Assembly (NCBI RefSeq): GCF_937941905.1
Contig: NZ_CALDGS010000032.1
Location: 1-10,837, forward strand
DNA: 10,837 nucleotides
Origin: an uncultured Mycolicibacterium sp.
GTDB lineage: Bacteria; Actinomycetota; Actinomycetes; Mycobacteriales; Mycobacteriaceae
Direction: 5' to 3'
Part shown: piece after piece, positions 1-5,676 of the stretch
Numbering within the stretch: position 1 is the first letter of the stretch
Layout of the letters: the number at the start of each line of letters is the position of its first letter
Translations under genes and position numbers: made by a program
Notes under the pieces: generated by a model
Told to the model about the DNA's origin: nothing
Database searches by the model: none
What the model saw: the letters and a program-made list of their open reading frames with translations, nothing else

Positions 1-75
1 ATCACGGTGATCCACGAGATCGCCCACCACTTCGGCATCGACGACGAGCGGCTGCACGAGCTGGGCTGGGGCTGA
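1..75 (+). CDS. Zincin-type metallopeptidase family protein, 3' end only
   Basis: Only the last 24 codons are present, in frame 1, ending in TGA at 73-75. They carry the zinc-binding helix HEIAHHFG, an HExxH motif in which the two His bind the metal and the Glu is catalytic, followed by IDDERLHELGWG up to the C-terminus. The combination HExAHHFGIxDxxLxELGW is characteristic of the small actinobacterial/proteobacterial zincin family (PF06262, formerly DUF1025), whose proteins are about 110-140 residues with this helix at the very end. In mycobacteria this gene (Rv3836-like) sits upstream of the pheA region, which agrees with the rest of the window. The substrate is unknown. The start and most of the body lie outside the window. 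Confidence 0.85.
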   Translation: MTVIHEIAHHFGIDDERLHELGWG

Positions 76-114
76 CCGCCCGGCGGCGATTCCGGGGCCG
101 GACACCGGGCGCGG

Positions 115-135
115 CGCACCGTCGGTGTCGGTGCG
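115..135 (+). terminator. GC-rich hairpin after the metallopeptidase gene
   Basis: CGCACCG (115-121) and CGGTGCG (129-135) form a 7-bp perfect stem with a 7-nt loop. No T-run follows. It lies between the metallopeptidase stop and the likely -10 of the next gene, so it may end the upstream transcript, or it may be incidental in GC-rich DNA. Confidence 0.3.
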
Positions 136-141
136 GCGTGC

Positions 142-147
142 TATGAA
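142..147 (+). promoter_or_regulatory. Candidate -10 element (TATGAA) for a leaderless mRNA
   Basis: TATGAA lies 6 nt before the ATG at 154, so transcription would begin at or next to the start codon. There is no Shine-Dalgarno sequence between them. The hexamer lacks the usual final T and no clear -35 is seen, so this is tentative. Confidence 0.4.
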
Positions 148-153
148 GCTCCC

Positions 154-357
154 ATGAGCGCGCACTGCCGGGACTGCGAGGCCGATCTGCTGCACTGCCA
201 CGGCACGGTGATCCGTCACGTGCTGCTGCGTGACGAGTGCACCGAGCCGGACTGCACCACCCCGGAGGCCGCGCACGCGCTGCGCGTCGACTGCGAGGCG
301 ATCGGTTGCCGGTGCGCCGAGGCGCTCGAACCCGCCGCGCCGGCCCGGGCGGGCTGA
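154..357 (+). CDS. Small cysteine-rich conserved hypothetical protein
   Basis: The 67-residue protein has eight cysteines (positions 5, 8, 15, 29, 34, 47, 52, 54) and begins with a CxxC pair followed by HCHG (14-17). This spacing suggests a zinc-binding fold, although I see no family with a known function. I recall similar short Cys-rich proteins in other mycobacteria and related actinobacteria. The ATG is the only sensible start, has no Shine-Dalgarno, and sits 6 nt after a possible -10, so the mRNA may be leaderless. The gene ends exactly where the convergent phosphatase-like gene ends: TGA at 355-357 is followed directly by the reverse-strand stop at 358-360. Its role is unknown. The conserved Cys pattern is the main reason to believe it is a real gene. 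Confidence 0.7.
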   Translation: MSAHCRDCEADLLHCHGTVIRHVLLRDECTEPDCTTPEAAHALRVDCEAIGCRCAEALEPAAPARAG

Positions 358-364
358 CTAGCCC
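351..364. terminator. Small bidirectional hairpin enclosing both convergent stop codons
   Basis: GGGC (351-354) and GCCC (361-364) flank TGACTA, which contains the stop of the plus-strand gene and the stop of the minus-strand gene. The stem is only 4 bp and there is no T-run, so any terminator function is weak. Confidence 0.25.
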
Positions 365-1044
365 ATCGGGTCGGCCGACTGCAGTGCGTCGCGCACCGGG
401 TCGGCGGCCGGTTCCGGATGGAACGGCGGGGTGAGCCGGCCCCAGCGCAGGCAGGACCAGCGGCCGTCGGTGTTGGGCGCGAGCACCACCGCGTCGGCGT
501 TGGACAGGTGGTGGTCGAGCGCGAAGCTCGGGTCCACCCCGGCCAGGGTGGCGGCCACCAGGCGGATCGCCGCCCCGTGGCTGACCACGACGATGTCGTC
601 CTGCCAGGCATCGTTGTCCAGGTACCGCAGCCGCAGGTCGGTGATCACCGGGACGTACCGGTCCAGCACCTCCGCGCCGGTCTCGCCGCCGGGCATCGGG
701 ATGCGCAGCTCGCCGAGGTGCCAGCGCTGGTAGATCGACTCGAACTCGGCGATCGCGTCGTCGTCAGCGCGGCCCTCCAGCTCGCCGACCTGCACCTCGT
801 GGATACCGTCGGCCTCGAGCGCCTCGACGGTCTGCACGCTGGTGACCTCGGCGGCGGTCTGCACCGCGCGCACCGCGATCGAGTGGGTAACCAGCCCGGG
901 CCGCCGCGGCAGCCGCCGGGCGAAGGTGCGGGCCTGGTCGCGGCCGAGGTCGGTGAGTTCGGTGCCGGGCGGGCGGGTGTCGAGCCGGCGGGCGACGTTG
1001 GCGTGGGACTGCCCGTGCCGGACCAGCACCAGCCGCCCGCTCAC
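358..1044 (-). CDS. Histidine phosphatase superfamily protein (phosphoglycerate-mutase-like)
   Basis: The 228-residue protein belongs to the RHG histidine phosphatase superfamily. The N-terminal LVLVRHGQS carries the phospho-accepting His10. Arg59 lies in AVRAVQTA, the likely acid Glu83 in HEVQVGELEGR, and the second catalytic His156 in VVVSHGAA. The set is complete, so the enzyme should be active. It is annotated as a phosphoglycerate mutase in mycobacteria (Rv3837c-like), but the LEGR form after the acid is typical of broad phosphatases of the cobC/gpmB type, so the true substrate is open. I chose the GTG at 1044, not a longer frame reading, because the RHG motif must lie near the N-terminus. 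The start overlaps the pheA stop as GTGA, and GGGGAG lies 6 nt upstream, so it should be translated by coupling to pheA. Confidence 0.88.
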   Translation of the reverse strand: MSGRLVLVRHGQSHANVARRLDTRPPGTELTDLGRDQARTFARRLPRRPGLVTHSIAVRAVQTAAEVTSVQTVEALEADGIHEVQVGELEGRADDDAIAEFESIYQRWHLGELRIPMPGGETGAEVLDRYVPVITDLRLRYLDNDAWQDDIVVVSHGAAIRLVAATLAGVDPSFALDHHLSNADAVVLAPNTDGRWSCLRWGRLTPPFHPEPAADPVRDALQSADPMG

Positions 1045-1976
1045 GCCGGGCTCCCCGGCTTGCCCTCCCGCAGCGCGGTCAGCCAGCGGTTCTGCTCGTC
1101 GAGGGTCGGGGGCGGGGTGCCGGCGGGGACGCCGGTGGGCCAGGAACCGAGATATCGCACATCGGTACAACGTCGGTGCAGCGCCTTGAGTGCCTCGGCG
1201 ACGGCGTCGTCGGCGATGTGGCCGACGCAGTCCAGGAAGAACATGTAGCTGCCGAGCTCGGTGCGAGTGGGCCGCGACTCGATGCGGGTGAGGTCGATGT
1301 CGCGCAGCGCGAACTCGGCCAGCGCGCTGACCAGGGCACCGGGGGCGTTGGCCAGCCGCAGCACCACCGAGGTGCGGTCGGCGCCGGTGCGCGGCGGCGG
1401 GGTGCCGGGGCGGCCGGCCAGCACGAACCGGGTGCGGGCGTTGGCCTCGTCGACGACGTCGGCGGCCAGGGCGGTCAGCCCGCACCGCTGCGCGGCCAGC
1501 GCCGTGGTGACCGCGGCGTCGGCGGCCCCGGCGGCGACGTCGTGGGCGGCGGCGGCGTTGGAGGTGGCGGGCACCAGCTCGGCGTGCGGCAGGTGGGCCG
1601 CCAGCCAGCGGCGCACCTGGGCGGCGGCCACCGGGAAGGCGGCCACGGTCCGGATCTCGGCGGCCGCGGCGCCGGGCCGGGCCGCGATGGTGAAGGCCAC
1701 GTCCAGGGTGAGTTCGGCGTAGATCTGCAGCGGCGTACCGGTGGCCAGCGCGTCCAGGGTGGGCAGCACCGAGCCCTCGATCGAGTTCTCGATCGGCACG
1801 CAGGCGAAGTCGGCGTCGTGGGCGCGCACCGCGGCCAGCGCCGCCGGGGTGCTCTCGGTGCTCAGCAGGCCGACCCGGTCGGTGTGCGCATCGGGGATCA
1901 GGTCCTCGGCGATCATCCGGCGCAGCGCCGCCTCGCTGAAGGTTCCCTCCGGTCCCAGGTAGGCGATGCGCGGCAC
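1041..1976 (-). CDS. pheA: Prephenate dehydratase
   Basis: This enzyme converts prephenate to phenylpyruvate in phenylalanine synthesis, in the cytoplasm. The 311-residue protein has the catalytic domain at about 3-185, opening with IAYLGPEGTFSEAAL and including VPIENSIEGSV (60-70) and the catalytic TRF motif (182-184). A C-terminal ACT domain follows at about 202-280, with the phenylalanine-binding GALV (213-216) and ESRP (233-236) motifs, so feedback inhibition by Phe is expected. There is no chorismate mutase domain, as usual in actinobacteria. The GTG start at 1976 puts the glycine-rich N-terminal motif in the normal position. TAGGGT lies 7 nt upstream, suggesting a leaderless transcript. 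The stop overlaps the start of the downstream phosphatase-like gene by 4 nt (GTGA), making a two-gene operon. Confidence 0.97.
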   Translation of the reverse strand: MPRIAYLGPEGTFSEAALRRMIAEDLIPDAHTDRVGLLSTESTPAALAAVRAHDADFACVPIENSIEGSVLPTLDALATGTPLQIYAELTLDVAFTIAARPGAAAAEIRTVAAFPVAAAQVRRWLAAHLPHAELVPATSNAAAAHDVAAGAADAAVTTALAAQRCGLTALAADVVDEANARTRFVLAGRPGTPPPRTGADRTSVVLRLANAPGALVSALAEFALRDIDLTRIESRPTRTELGSYMFFLDCVGHIADDAVAEALKALHRRCTDVRYLGSWPTGVPAGTPPPTLDEQNRWLTALREGKPGSPA

Positions 1977-1983
1977 CCTGACA

Positions 1984-1989
1984 ACCCTA
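1984..1989 (-). promoter_or_regulatory. Candidate -10 element (TAGGGT) for leaderless pheA
   Basis: On the minus strand TAGGGT ends 7 nt before the GTG of pheA, so the predicted first transcribed base is at or beside the start codon. No Shine-Dalgarno at a usable distance is seen. The -35 region is GC-rich and not recognisable. Confidence 0.5.
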
Positions 1990-2042
1990 GCCGGTCGCCC
2001 GGCCGGTGCCGGGGAGGTCTTGCGCAGGTCGCGCCATCGGAG

Positions 2043-2061
2043 TTAAGTAAGGCTTACCTCA
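2043..2061 (+). promoter_or_regulatory. IdeR box upstream of the DUF2470 gene
   Basis: TTAAGTAAGGCTTACCTCA matches the IdeR consensus TTAGGTTAGGCTAACCTAA at 15 of 19 positions. It ends 32 bp before the ATG at 2094, where it would overlap the promoter. That is the geometry of repression when iron is plentiful. Rv3839, the apparent M. tuberculosis counterpart, is a known IdeR-regulated gene. Confidence 0.88.
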
Positions 2062-2093
2062 CTTGGACGCGCATCGGCGGGAAGGACGGGACG

Positions 2094-2903
2094 ATGACGG
2101 GAACGGCGCCCTCGGCGGCATCCACCACGGCACCCTCGGCGGCGGAACGGATCCGCAGCGCCTGTGCGCGCACCGGCGCGGCCGTCCTGGCCGCCGACGG
2201 CGTCGATCCGGTCGGCGCCCCCGTGCACCACCTGCTCGCCGACGGCTCGGTGGCGCTGGCCGTGCCGGCCGGGAACGCGGTCTGCGCCGTGACGGCGGCC
2301 GCCGGCACCGCCGGCCTGGCGGCGGTGCTGGAGCTCACCGACCGTGCCCCGCTGCCGCTGCGCGAGCCGGTGCGCGCGCTGGTGTGGCTGCGCGGCCGGT
2401 TGCACCGGGTGCCGGAGGCCGAGCTGCCCGGGCTGCTCGACCTGGTCGCCGCCGAACACCCCGACCCCGCGCTGCTGCGGGTGCATTCGGCACCCGGCCG
2501 GGACGGCGACGAGGCCCTGACACTGCTGCGGCTGGAGCTGGAGTCGGCAGTGGCCGCCGATGCCGGCGGCGCGGAATCGGTCGCCGTGGCGGCCCTGCTG
2601 GCCGCCCGCCCGGACCCGTTCTGCGCGATGGAGTCGTGCTGGCTGCAGCACCTCGAGGCGGCCCATCCCGAGGTGCTGGACCGCCTGGCCGCGCGGCTGC
2701 CGGCGGCGCTGCGCCGGGGCCGGGTGCGCCCGCTGGCGCTGGACCGCTACGGGGTGCAGCTGCGCATCGAGCACGCCGACGGCGACCGCGACGTGCGGCT
2801 GCCGTTCCCCCGCCCGGTCGACGACGTGCCCGGGCTCAGCCGCGCCATCCGGATCCTGATGGGCTGCCCGTTCCGCAACGGGCTGTGGGCCCGGCGCGGC
2901 TGA
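2094..2903 (+). CDS. Iron-regulated DUF2470 protein (HugZ-like architecture)
   Basis: The 269-residue protein has no signal peptide. The C-terminal part (about 163-256) resembles DUF2470 (PF10615): an HLEAAHPEVLDRLA helix, then LALDRYGVQLRIEHADGDRD and LPFPRPV with a closing helix. The N-terminal part (about 16-150) alternates short strands like a split-barrel PNPOx/pyridoxamine-oxidase-like domain. That order is also found in HugZ/HutZ heme-degrading proteins, so a link to heme or iron acquisition is plausible but inferred. The ATG at 2094 has a good Shine-Dalgarno (GGGAAGGA, 2079-2086, 7 nt away), and an IdeR box lies just upstream. It corresponds to Rv3839, which is induced by iron limitation. 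It diverges from pheA with 117 bp between the starts. The longer open frame reaching upstream into pheA is only a shadow. Confidence 0.85.
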   Translation: MTGTAPSAASTTAPSAAERIRSACARTGAAVLAADGVDPVGAPVHHLLADGSVALAVPAGNAVCAVTAAAGTAGLAAVLELTDRAPLPLREPVRALVWLRGRLHRVPEAELPGLLDLVAAEHPDPALLRVHSAPGRDGDEALTLLRLELESAVAADAGGAESVAVAALLAARPDPFCAMESCWLQHLEAAHPEVLDRLAARLPAALRRGRVRPLALDRYGVQLRIEHADGDRDVRLPFPRPVDDVPGLSRAIRILMGCPFRNGLWARRG

Positions 2904-2913
2904 GCCGCGCCGG
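2891..2913 (+). terminator. 10-bp hairpin whose loop is the stop codon
   Basis: CCGGCGCGGC (2891-2900) and GCCGCGCCGG (2904-2913) are perfect inverted copies separated only by the TGA stop of the DUF2470 gene. All ten pairs are G-C. No T-run follows, so if it terminates transcription it is the T-less type described in mycobacteria. Confidence 0.5.
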
Positions 2914-2925
2914 CCGCCGGGCCGC

Positions 2926-2931
2926 TACCGT
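2926..2931 (+). promoter_or_regulatory. Candidate -10 element (TACCGT) for the leaderless CPBP gene
   Basis: TACCGT fits TANNNT and ends 7 nt before the GTG at 2939, with no Shine-Dalgarno in between. It suggests that the CPBP gene has its own promoter in the 35-bp gap after the hairpin. Confidence 0.5.
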
Positions 2932-2938
2932 ATCTGCG

Positions 2939-3697
2939 GTGACCGCGCCCGCGCCCGACGACCTGCGCCGCACCTGGCGGCTCGAGTTGGCCGTCGTGCT
3001 CGCGGTGACCTTCGGGCTGTCGGCCTACACCGCGCTGCTGCGCCTGGTCGAGGGCACCCTGCTGGGCCTGGGCGGGCAGACCGTCGCGCTCAATCCCCGC
3101 CGCTCCCAGTTCGACCTCATCGACCTCGGCCTGAACCTGGCCGGGGTGGCACAGCTGCTCGGCTGGGGCGCCTTGGCGTTGTACCTGTTGTGGCGCAGCG
3201 GCATCCGTCCCGCCGACGTGGGCCTGGGCCGGTTCGCCTGGCGCGCCGACGGGCTGGGCGGGGTGGGCCTGGCCGCGTTGATCGGCCTGCCCGGCATCGG
3301 CCTGTACCTCGCGGCGCGGGCGCTGGGGCTGTCGGCGGCCGTGCAACCGGTCGAACCGTACGACACCTGGTGGCGGATCCCGGTGCTGCTGGTGCTGGCG
3401 TTCGCCAATGCCTGGGCCGAGGAGATCGTGGTGGTCGGCTACCTGATGACCCGGCTGCGCCAGTTGCGGTTCGGGGTGGCGGCCGCGATCGTGGCCGCCG
3501 CGCTGCTGCGCGGCTGCTACCACCTCTACCAGGGCTACTCGGCCGGGCTCGGCAACGTCGCGATGGGGCTGGTGTTCGGTTACGTGTGGTGGCGCACCGG
3601 CCGACTGTGGCCGCTGATCGTCGGGCACGCCGTGATCGACGCGGTGGCGTTCGCCGGCTACGCGCTGGCCGCCGAACACCTCGACTGGCTCGGCTGA
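2939..3697 (+). CDS. CPBP-family intramembrane protease-like membrane protein
   Basis: The 252-residue protein has several hydrophobic segments (about 16-35, 64-84, 106-128, 147-168, 178-192, 203-218, 225-243). The CPBP/Abi domain (PF02517) is recognisable: AEEIVVVGYLMTRLRQL gives the Glu pair 161-162, CYHLYQG gives His195, and GHAVIDA gives His230 and Asp234. In the usual EExxxR motif the Arg position is Val166 here, so one conserved residue is missing. The remaining putative metal ligands are intact. Family members process membrane peptides or maintain envelope functions; no substrate can be named. The GTG at 2939 was chosen because the preceding frame has no alternative close to the domain and because TACCGT sits 7 nt upstream. 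The LCP gene follows 30 bp downstream. Confidence 0.85.
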   Translation: MTAPAPDDLRRTWRLELAVVLAVTFGLSAYTALLRLVEGTLLGLGGQTVALNPRRSQFDLIDLGLNLAGVAQLLGWGALALYLLWRSGIRPADVGLGRFAWRADGLGGVGLAALIGLPGIGLYLAARALGLSAAVQPVEPYDTWWRIPVLLVLAFANAWAEEIVVVGYLMTRLRQLRFGVAAAIVAAALLRGCYHLYQGYSAGLGNVAMGLVFGYVWWRTGRLWPLIVGHAVIDAVAFAGYALAAEHLDWLG

Positions 3698-3715
3698 GCC
3701 GTCGGGCCGCGCGGC

Positions 3716-3721
3716 TACATT
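3716..3721 (+). promoter_or_regulatory. Candidate -10 element (TACATT) for the leaderless LCP gene
   Basis: TACATT fits TANNNT and ends 6 nt before the GTG at 3728. No ribosome-binding site lies between them. The 30-bp gap after the CPBP stop therefore seems to hold a promoter. Confidence 0.5.
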
Positions 3722-3727
3722 CGATTC

Positions 3728-5002
3728 GTGACCGACGACCGGCGCCATCCCGGGGCACCCGACCCCCGGCGCCGGCCCGTCCCGCCGCACCGGCCACCGC
3801 GCGGCGAGCCGCCGCCGGTGCTGCGCCGGCCGCCGGGGCACCGCCCACCACCGGTGTGGCCGCCGAATCCGCCCACCCCACCACCGCCCCCGCCCGGGCC
3901 CGGGCTACGGCCACGGCCGAACCCCGTCCCGCCGCGGTCACCGGTCCCACCGCGCCGGCCCACGCCGCCACCGCCGCCCAGAACTCCCCAGGCGGCCCGG
4001 CCGCCGAAACCTCCCCAGGCGGCTCGGCCGAAGCCGCCCCGGCGCAGGCGGCACTGGGGCGCGCTGCTACTGGCGCTGCTGCTGGTCTGCGTCGTCGGGC
4101 TGACCGGCGCGGTGGTGTGGCTGGACACCGGGCTGCAGCGCACCACCGCGCTGCTGGACTATCCCGGGCGCCCCCCGGCCGGCAAAGGCACCACCTGGTT
4201 GCTGGTCGGCTCCGACAGCCGGTCGCACCTCACCCCCGAGCAGCAGGCCCGGCTGGCCACCGGCGGCGACCTCGGGGCGGGCCGCACCGACACCATCCTG
4301 CTGGTGCATCTGCCCGCCCTCGGATCGGCGACACCGCCGACCCTGGTCTCCATCCCCCGCGACTCCTACGTCACCATCCCCGGCCACGGCGAGGACAAGA
4401 TCAACGCGGCGACGGTGTACGGCGGGGCGCCGCTGCTGGTGCAGACCGTCGAGCAGGCCACCGGGTTGCGGGTGGACCACTACGCCGAGGTCGGGTTCGA
4501 CGGGTTCGCCGACCTCGTCGACGCGGTGGGCGGGGTGGACATGTGCCTGCCGGCCCCGGTCGACGACCCGCTGGCCGGCATCGCCCTGCCCGCCGGCTGT
4601 CAGCGCCTGGACGGCCGCAACGCGCTCGGGTACGTGCGCAGCCGCGCCACCCCGCGGGCCGACCTCGACCGGATGACCAACCAGCGCGCGTTCGTCACCG
4701 CGCTGCTGCACCGGGCGGCCGCGCCCGCCGTGCTGGCCAACCCGTTGCGCTGGATCCCGATGGCGCGCGCCGCGGGCCGCTCGCTGACCGTCGACGACCA
4801 CGACCACCTGTGGGACCTGGCCCGGCTGGGCTGGGCGCTGCGCGGCGGGACGACCACGCTGACGGTGCCGATCGGGGCGTTCACCGGCAGCGCGGTCGGA
4901 TCGGTGGTGCTGTGGGACGAACCGGCCGCGACCCGGCTGTTCGACGCGCTGCGCGGCGACACCCCGGTCCCGGAGGACGTGCGCCGGGCCGGCACGACGT
5001 GA
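3728..5002 (+). CDS. LytR-CpsA-Psr (LCP) family cell-wall protein
   Basis: LCP proteins transfer polymers from lipid carriers to peptidoglycan; in mycobacteria they attach arabinogalactan. The 424-residue protein has a cytoplasmic N-terminus (1-108) that is extremely rich in Pro and Arg, one membrane span (about 110-132), then the extracellular LCP domain (about 155-330). Conserved motifs are GSDSR (161-165), RTDTILL (186-192), SIPRDS (208-213), DKINAA (223-228), and LDGRNALGYVRSR with D314, R315 and Q319. The Arg and Asp residues that hold the pyrophosphate are present, so it should be active. Cys273 and Cys291 could form a disulfide outside the membrane. I recall the gene at this position in M. 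tuberculosis (Rv3840) as a much shorter LCP protein, so this is the fuller form. There is no C-terminal LytR_C domain. The GTG start is supported by the leaderless promoter. Confidence 0.92.
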   Translation: MTDDRRHPGAPDPRRRPVPPHRPPRGEPPPVLRRPPGHRPPPVWPPNPPTPPPPPPGPGLRPRPNPVPPRSPVPPRRPTPPPPPRTPQAARPPKPPQAARPKPPRRRRHWGALLLALLLVCVVGLTGAVVWLDTGLQRTTALLDYPGRPPAGKGTTWLLVGSDSRSHLTPEQQARLATGGDLGAGRTDTILLVHLPALGSATPPTLVSIPRDSYVTIPGHGEDKINAATVYGGAPLLVQTVEQATGLRVDHYAEVGFDGFADLVDAVGGVDMCLPAPVDDPLAGIALPAGCQRLDGRNALGYVRSRATPRADLDRMTNQRAFVTALLHRAAAPAVLANPLRWIPMARAAGRSLTVDDHDHLWDLARLGWALRGGTTTLTVPIGAFTGSAVGSVVLWDEPAATRLFDALRGDTPVPEDVRRAGTT

Positions 5003-5059
5003 TTCGCAAACACCGCGCAGAGCAAACGAAATTCGACCTGTAACCGAGGTCACACACCC

Positions 5060-5093
5060 TTAGGTTCGGCTTACCTCAATAAGGCTGACCTTC
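5060..5093 (+). promoter_or_regulatory. Tandem overlapping IdeR boxes upstream of bfrB
   Basis: TTAGGTTCGGCTTACCTCA (5060-5078) matches the IdeR consensus at 16 of 19 positions. A second, weaker box (5075-5093, 11 of 19, core AAGGCTGACCT) overlaps it by 4 bp. Both lie upstream of the likely -35 at 5095-5100. Sites placed upstream of the promoter fit activation, and IdeR with iron is known to raise bfrB expression in M. tuberculosis. Confidence 0.85.
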
Positions 5094-5094
5094 G

Positions 5095-5124
5095 CTGACA
5101 ATGCCGTTTGACCTGCGATATCTT
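5095..5124 (+). promoter_or_regulatory. bfrB promoter (CTGACA - 18 bp - TATCTT), leaderless
   Basis: CTGACA (5095-5100) matches TTGACA at 5 of 6 positions. TATCTT (5119-5124) fits TANNNT. The spacer is 18 bp. The start codon follows 6 nt later with a pyrimidine-rich gap and no Shine-Dalgarno, so the mRNA should begin at the ATG. Confidence 0.65.
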
Positions 5125-5130
5125 CTCCGC

Positions 5131-5676
5131 ATGACCACCGCCGACGTCCTCGACACGAAATTCCACGCACTGCTTCGCGAGCAAATCCGAAATGAGTTGG
5201 GTGCCGCGCAGCAGTACATCGCCATCGCGGTGTACTTCGACGGTGCGGACCTGCCCCAGCTGGCCAAGCTCTTCTACGGCCAGGCGGTCGAGGAGCGCAA
5301 CCACGCGATGATGCTCGTGCAGTACCTGCTGGACCGGGACGTCGAGGTGGAGATCCCGGGGGTCGACCCGGTGCGCAACCAGTTCGCCGATGTCCGGGAG
5401 GCGCTGAGCCTCGCCCTGGACCAGGAGCGCACGGTCACCGAGCAGGTCACCCGGCTGGCCAGCGTGGCCCGCGAGGAGGGCGACTACATCGGCGAGCAGT
5501 TCATGCAGTGGTTCCTCAAGGAGCAGGTCGAGGAGGTCGCGCGGATGACCACGCTGCTGCGGGTGGCCGAGCGCGCCGGCACCAACCTGTTCCACATCGA
5601 GGACTTCGTCGCCCGGGAGATGGGCGCGTCGGACCCCGATCCGGCGGCGCCGCGGGCGGCCGGGGGCGCGCTCTAG
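5131..5676 (+). CDS. bfrB: Ferritin (iron storage)
   Basis: The 181-residue protein forms part of a 24-subunit iron-storage shell. The ferroxidase residues are all present: Glu22 (RNELGAAQQY, with Tyr29), Glu55 and His58 in VEERNHAMM, Glu99 in LDQERTV and Gln132 in LKEQVEE. No haem-binding Met of bacterioferritin type is evident, so it is a true non-haem ferritin like mycobacterial BfrB. A C-terminal tail of about 17 residues rich in Ala, Pro and Gly follows ARE, as in the M. tuberculosis protein. I chose the ATG at 5131, not the in-frame ATG at 5101, because the latter lies between the -35 and -10 and would add residues the family lacks. Tandem IdeR boxes upstream indicate iron-dependent expression. 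The stop TAG overlaps the convergent glpQ1 stop in CTAG. Confidence 0.96.
   Translation: MTTADVLDTKFHALLREQIRNELGAAQQYIAIAVYFDGADLPQLAKLFYGQAVEERNHAMMLVQYLLDRDVEVEIPGVDPVRNQFADVREALSLALDQERTVTEQVTRLASVAREEGDYIGEQFMQWFLKEQVEEVARMTTLLRVAERAGTNLFHIEDFVAREMGASDPDPAAPRAAGGAL

Noticed and set aside
1176..2093. A long open frame on the plus strand continuous with the DUF2470 gene
   Set aside because: It runs antisense through pheA and across the IdeR box. The translation is low-complexity Gly/Arg/Gln-rich, typical of reading a GC-rich gene in the wrong frame. The real start at 2094 has a Shine-Dalgarno and operator.
3738..4050. Proline-codon repeats that resemble a tandem repeat or recombination hotspot
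   Set aside because: The CCG/CCA-rich stretch is the Pro-rich cytoplasmic tail of the LCP protein. It has no fixed repeat unit.
3190..5043. A 617-codon open frame overlapping the CPBP and LCP genes
   Set aside because: It is a shifted frame of both genes, is rich in Arg, Ala, Pro and Gly, and shows no domain. The genes beneath it have complete conserved motifs.
5101..5130. An upstream in-frame ATG for bfrB
   Set aside because: It lies between the -35 and -10 elements, so it would not be on the transcript, and would add residues not found in the family.
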